Of a stretch of 59,349 bases of DNA, positions 56,098-59,349 are shown one piece after another (position 1 is the first letter of the stretch; every line of letters begins with the position of its first letter). Origin of the DNA: an uncultured Eubacteriales bacterium (lineage in GTDB: Bacteria; Bacillota; Clostridia; Christensenellales; Borkfalkiaceae); assembly GCA_958421945.1 (NCBI GenBank), contig CATZMZ010000010.1, positions 1 to 59,349 on the forward strand. Reading direction: 5' to 3'. The position numbers were made by a program, and so were the translations under genes. Below the pieces are notes generated by a model. That model worked only from the letters and a program-made list of their open reading frames with translations. It searched no databases and was not told the origin of the DNA.

Positions 56098-59000
56098 CGC
56101 TTATCTCCGTCAATGGTGGATATGCCGAGCGTGGTTTCTTCAAGCACGTCAAGCAAAACGTTTACGGTATCGAGCGAAGTGAACGTCGTTATGTTGTTTT
56201 CGGTCGCGAGCTTTCTGATTTTATAGCCGTCGGCGTTCATTCCGTTTTGCGAAAGGTCGCTCGTGTTGATTACGTAAGCGATATGACCTTGGCGAAGCGC
56301 GTCGGGAATATCGGGAGAGCCGTCGCTTATCTTGCCAAGAATTCTCGTTCTGATACCGTTTTCCTTTAAATACTTCGCCGTGCCGCCCGTTGCCTCTATG
56401 TTAAAACCTAAGTTATAAAACCGTTTGACGAGCGGAAGTGCGTTTTCCTTGTCCTTGTCGCAAACCGTTACGAACACCGTGCCGTAATTGAGAATTTTCA
56501 TTCCCGAAGCCTGCAACGCCTTATAAAGCGCACGGTTTAGCTTGTCATCGTAGCCTATCGCCTCGCCCGTGGATTTCATTTCGGGAGACAGATAAGCGTC
56601 AAGCCCCCTGATTTTACTGAACGAGAAAACCGGAACTTTCACGTACCAACGCTTTTTTTCTTCGGGATACAGCTTAAATATTCCCTGTTCTTTAAGACTT
56701 TTTCCGATAATAACCTCGGTAGCAATGTCGGCAAGACTGAAACCCGTCGCTTTGGATAAAAACGGAACGGTTCTCGACGAGCGCGGATTTACCTCGATAA
56801 CGAACACCTTTTCATTCTTGTCGACTATATACTGAATATTGTAAAGCCCTTTTATTCCGATGGCAAGTCCAAGCCTTTTTGTGTACTCCAAAATCGTGCC
56901 TTTAACCCTGTCCGAAAGGCTGAATGACGGGTAAACGCTTATGCTGTCGCCGCTGTGAACGCCCGTTTTTTCGACAAGTTCCATAATTCCCGCGACAAAC
57001 ACGTCCGAGCCGTCGCAAACAGCGTCCACCTCGACTTCTTTTCCGATAACGTATTTATCGACGAGAACGGGTTTTTCGTCGCTTATGTCCACGGCGGATT
57101 TAAGATATTCCTTTAACGAAGCCTCGTTTCCCACTATCTGCATAGCTCTCCCGCCAAGCACGAACGACGGACGAACAAGTACGGGGTAACCTATTTCCTC
57201 CGCCACCCTGACGCCGTCCGCAACCGTCGTAACCGCCTGACCCTTCGGCTGCGGTATGTCGAGCTGCTTTAACAGTTTTTCGAAAGCGTCCCTGTTTTCG
57301 GCTTTCTCGATTGCGGAGCAGTCCGTTCCGATAATCTTAACTCCGCGCTTAAACAGCGGTTCGGCTAAATTTATCGCTGTTTGCCCGCCGAGCGAAGCAA
57401 TTACGCCGTCGGGTTTTTCAAAGTCCACTACGTTCATAACGTCCTCTACGGTGAGCGGCTCGAAATAAAGCTTATCTGCCGTCGTGTAGTCAGTGGAAAC
57501 CGTTTCGGGGTTGTTATTTACGATTATCGCTTCATATCCCGCCTTTTTAAGCGTTTGCACGGCGTGAACGGTCGAATAATCGAATTCAACGCCCTGACCT
57601 ATCCTTATCGGACCTGCGCCCAGCACCAGAATTTTCTTTTTTGCGGTTATTATCGACTGATTTTTGCCGTTATACGATGAATAAAAACACGGTATATACC
57701 CGCCCGTTTTAAGCGTGTCCGCCATCGGGTAAGCGGGCGTGATTTCGTTTTCTTTCCGAAGCTTATAAACGTCCGTTTCCGTAACTCCCCAAAGCTTGGC
57801 TATGCGCTTATCAGAAAAACCCGTCTTTTTCGCTTTAATCAAAACGTCTGCGTTTTCGGGATTAGCGGCTATTTCGCGTTCCGTCTCAACGATTTTTTGA
57901 AAACTCTTTAAGAATAGCGGGGTTATTTTTGTTGCACCATAAAGTTTTTCTATGCTTTCACCCCTTCTTAATAATTCAAAAATCGCAAAAACGCCGTCGT
58001 CACGGAATTCGCCGACGTACTCGTAAAGCTTATCGGTCGAAAACCCGTCGAATTTACTTAAATAGAAATGGTCGACACCCGTTTCGAGAGAACGGACGGA
58101 TTTTAAGAAACATTCCTCTAACGTCGCGCCTATCCCCATAACCTCGCCCGTGGCTTTCATTTGCGTACCCAGAACGTTGGAGGCTTTTGTAAACTTATCG
58201 AAAGGAAACCTCGGGAATTTGGCTACTATATAATCGAGCGCGGGGGCTTTTATTGCCGTGCCTTCGGATATTTTTATTTCGTTTAACGTCATACCAACCG
58301 CGACCTTTGCCGTAACCCTCGCAATCGGATAGCCGCTCGCCTTGCTCGCAAGCGCGGACGACCTCGAAACGCGCGGATTGACTTCGATAAGATAATAATC
58401 GTCGCTATCGGGCGAAAGCGCGAACTGAACGTTACAGCCGCCCTCGATTTTTAGCGCGCGTATCAGCTTAATCGCACTGTCGTTAAGAGTTTTGAACTGT
58501 TTTTCGTTAAGCGATAAAATGGGCGCGACAACTATCGAATCGCCGGTATGCACGCCCACCGGATCAACGTTTTCCATGCCGCAAACGGTGATAACGTTGT
58601 CCTGCCCGTCGCGCATCATTTCGAATTCTATTTCTTTATATCCTTTAACGCTTTTTTCAACCAGGACCTGCCCCACGGGCGAAAGACTTAACGCGTGCTC
58701 TCCGATTTCCGTCGCTTCGGCTTCGTCGTCGGCAAACCCGCCGCCCGTTCCGCCTAACGTAAACGCGGGGCGCAGCACCACGGGATAGCCTATCCTTTTC
58801 GCGGCGGCTTTAATATCGCTTATCGTGTATGCGATTTCGGACGGAATGGTCGGCTCGCCTATTGCTTTGCAAAGCTCCTTAAACCGCTCTCTGTCCTCCG
58901 CGTCTTTAATGCTTTCGCTGCTCGTTCCCAAAAGCACCGTTTGACATTCCTGCAAAACGCCTTTCTTTTCGAGCTGCATTGCAAGATTAAGCCCCGTTTG

Positions 59001-59276
59001 TCCGCCAAGCCCCGGAATTATCGCGTCGGGACGCTCGTATCTTATAATTTTTGCGACGTATTCGAGAGTAAGCGGTTCCATATAAACCTTGTCCGCCATC
59101 TGCGTGTCCGTCATTATCGTCGCCGGGTTAGAATTGCATAAAACCACCTCGTACCCTTCCTCTTTCAACGCGATGCACGCCTGCGTACCCGCGTAATCGA
59201 ATTCGGCGGCTTGCCCTATTACGATAGGACCCGAGCCTATAATCATAATCTTTTTTACGTCAGTTCTTTTGGGCAT
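56094..59276 (-). CDS. carB: Carbamoyl phosphate synthase large subunit
   Basis: The 1060-residue synthase makes carbamoyl phosphate from ammonia, bicarbonate and two ATP. It has two repeated ATP-grasp halves, each opening with a Gly-x-Gly-Pro-Ile motif (residues 14-18 and near 560), the Val-Asn-Pro-Arg metal sites and a C-terminal MGS-like regulatory domain (about 930-1060, Thr-Gly-Gly-Thr-Ala). GAGGAG lies seven bases upstream of the ATG. The small subunit gene carA is not in the window and should lie upstream or elsewhere. Confidence 0.97.
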   Translation of the reverse strand: MPKRTDVKKIMIIGSGPIVIGQAAEFDYAGTQACIALKEEGYEVVLCNSNPATIMTDTQMADKVYMEPLTLEYVAKIIRYERPDAIIPGLGGQTGLNLAMQLEKKGVLQECQTVLLGTSSESIKDAEDRERFKELCKAIGEPTIPSEIAYTISDIKAAAKRIGYPVVLRPAFTLGGTGGGFADDEAEATEIGEHALSLSPVGQVLVEKSVKGYKEIEFEMMRDGQDNVITVCGMENVDPVGVHTGDSIVVAPILSLNEKQFKTLNDSAIKLIRALKIEGGCNVQFALSPDSDDYYLIEVNPRVSRSSALASKASGYPIARVTAKVAVGMTLNEIKISEGTAIKAPALDYIVAKFPRFPFDKFTKASNVLGTQMKATGEVMGIGATLEECFLKSVRSLETGVDHFYLSKFDGFSTDKLYEYVGEFRDDGVFAIFELLRRGESIEKLYGATKITPLFLKSFQKIVETEREIAANPENADVLIKAKKTGFSDKRIAKLWGVTETDVYKLRKENEITPAYPMADTLKTGGYIPCFYSSYNGKNQSIITAKKKILVLGAGPIRIGQGVEFDYSTVHAVQTLKKAGYEAIIVNNNPETVSTDYTTADKLYFEPLTVEDVMNVVDFEKPDGVIASLGGQTAINLAEPLFKRGVKIIGTDCSAIEKAENRDAFEKLLKQLDIPQPKGQAVTTVADGVRVAEEIGYPVLVRPSFVLGGRAMQIVGNEASLKEYLKSAVDISDEKPVLVDKYVIGKEVEVDAVCDGSDVFVAGIMELVEKTGVHSGDSISVYPSFSLSDRVKGTILEYTKRLGLAIGIKGLYNIQYIVDKNEKVFVIEVNPRSSRTVPFLSKATGFSLADIATEVIIGKSLKEQGIFKLYPEEKKRWYVKVPVFSFSKIRGLDAYLSPEMKSTGEAIGYDDKLNRALYKALQASGMKILNYGTVFVTVCDKDKENALPLVKRFYNLGFNIEATGGTAKYLKENGIRTRILGKISDGSPDIPDALRQGHIAYVINTSDLSQNGMNADGYKIRKLATENNITTFTSLDTVNVLLDVLEETTLGISTIDGDKR

Positions 59277-59292
59277 ATTATTCTCCTCGTAA

Positions 59293-59349
59293 TTATTTTT
59301 CGTATTTATAAACGACTTCGTCGTCCTTTATCGTTAAAACGCACCGCCC
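59293..59349 (-). CDS. pyrC: Dihydroorotase, last 18 codons
   Basis: The frame enters from the window edge and ends at TAA 59293-59295, 17 bases before carB. The residues Val-Leu-Thr-Ile-Lys-Asp-Asp-Glu-Val-Val-Tyr-Lys are the usual last strand of dihydroorotase-type amidohydrolases, and the position before carB fits pyrC. Only this end is seen, so the call depends on context. Confidence 0.6.
   Translation of the reverse strand, partial: GRCVLTIKDDEVVYKYEK

Noticed and set aside
1..59349. CRISPR array
   Set aside because: No series of direct repeats of 25-40 bases with unique spacers was seen. The 24-25-bp periodic block at 38.6 kb has 8-base repeats and hairpin spacers, no cas genes, and does not fit CRISPR.

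Overview
The window looks like a chromosome segment of an anaerobic, moderately AT-rich member of the Bacillota (class Clostridia, probably a gut lineage). The evidence is the mix of genes: zinc-type L31, a DUF5685 protein, a VanW-family protein, a DUF1385-PrmC fusion, PyrK/PyrD type B, sigma-A-like promoters, strong GGAGG ribosome-binding sites and standard stop codons including TGA. Almost every gene is on the minus strand. I cannot name a species.

Layout. (1) 1-3.9 kb: the 3' part of a surface-glycan operon. It encodes an acyltransferase remnant, a DegT aminotransferase, a PglC-like phosphoglycosyl transferase, a GT2 and a GT4 glycosyltransferase, the last cut by the window edge; it resembles a bacillosamine-type (PglC/D/E) set. 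(2) 3.9-4.9 kb: a scar with pieces of a helicase-associated-domain helicase and of a tyrosine integrase, plus a good promoter that now points into the glycan genes. (3) 5.1-20.5 kb: an integrative mobilizable element. It carries a large serine recombinase, a ribbon-helix-helix protein, a MobV relaxase with a recognisable pMV158-like oriT, a DEDDh exonuclease, a FecBCD-type ABC importer behind a possibly structured leader, two XRE-type regulators (one fused to an ankyrin-like region), an ADP-ribosylglycohydrolase, a soluble FtsH-like AAA+ zinc protease, and an 863-residue protein with the hallmarks of the double-psi beta-barrel RNA polymerase / eukaryotic-type RdRP superfamily. (4) 20.5-48.5 kb: housekeeping genes, namely rlmD, trpS, thrC, a Re-citrate/isopropylmalate-synthase-like enzyme, an aspartate aminotransferase, prfA with a DUF1385-PrmC fusion, rpmE, gdhA, rseP-dxr-cdsA-uppS-frr-pyrH, an orphan adenine/cytosine DNA methyltransferase, rho, gph and argS. 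(5) 48.8-52 kb, plus strand: ychF, a vanW-like gene and a tRNA-Ser(GCU) followed by decayed recombinase and surface-protein fragments. (6) 52-59.3 kb: a pyrimidine operon in the order pyrC(partial)-carB-pyrK-pyrD-pyrF-pyrE-pyrB.

The most interesting part is the 15.4-kb element. Its recombinase and the adjacent chromosomal rlmD gene end in the same roughly 70-residue module (about 80% identical by eye), in direct orientation, so the element is bracketed by two copies of an rlmD-like 3' end. At the rlmD side the element begins with a strongly promoted gene for a predicted single-chain RNA polymerase whose catalytic triad reads D-Y-D-S-D instead of D-x-D-G-D. It is followed by a membrane-less FtsH-like protease. 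This polymerase, its neighbours, and the unusual relaxase (Glu where MobM has its nucleophilic His, and an apparent ATA start) are the candidates for an undescribed system.

All calls come from reading the sequence and remembered family features. No database search, structure prediction or composition calculation was run.
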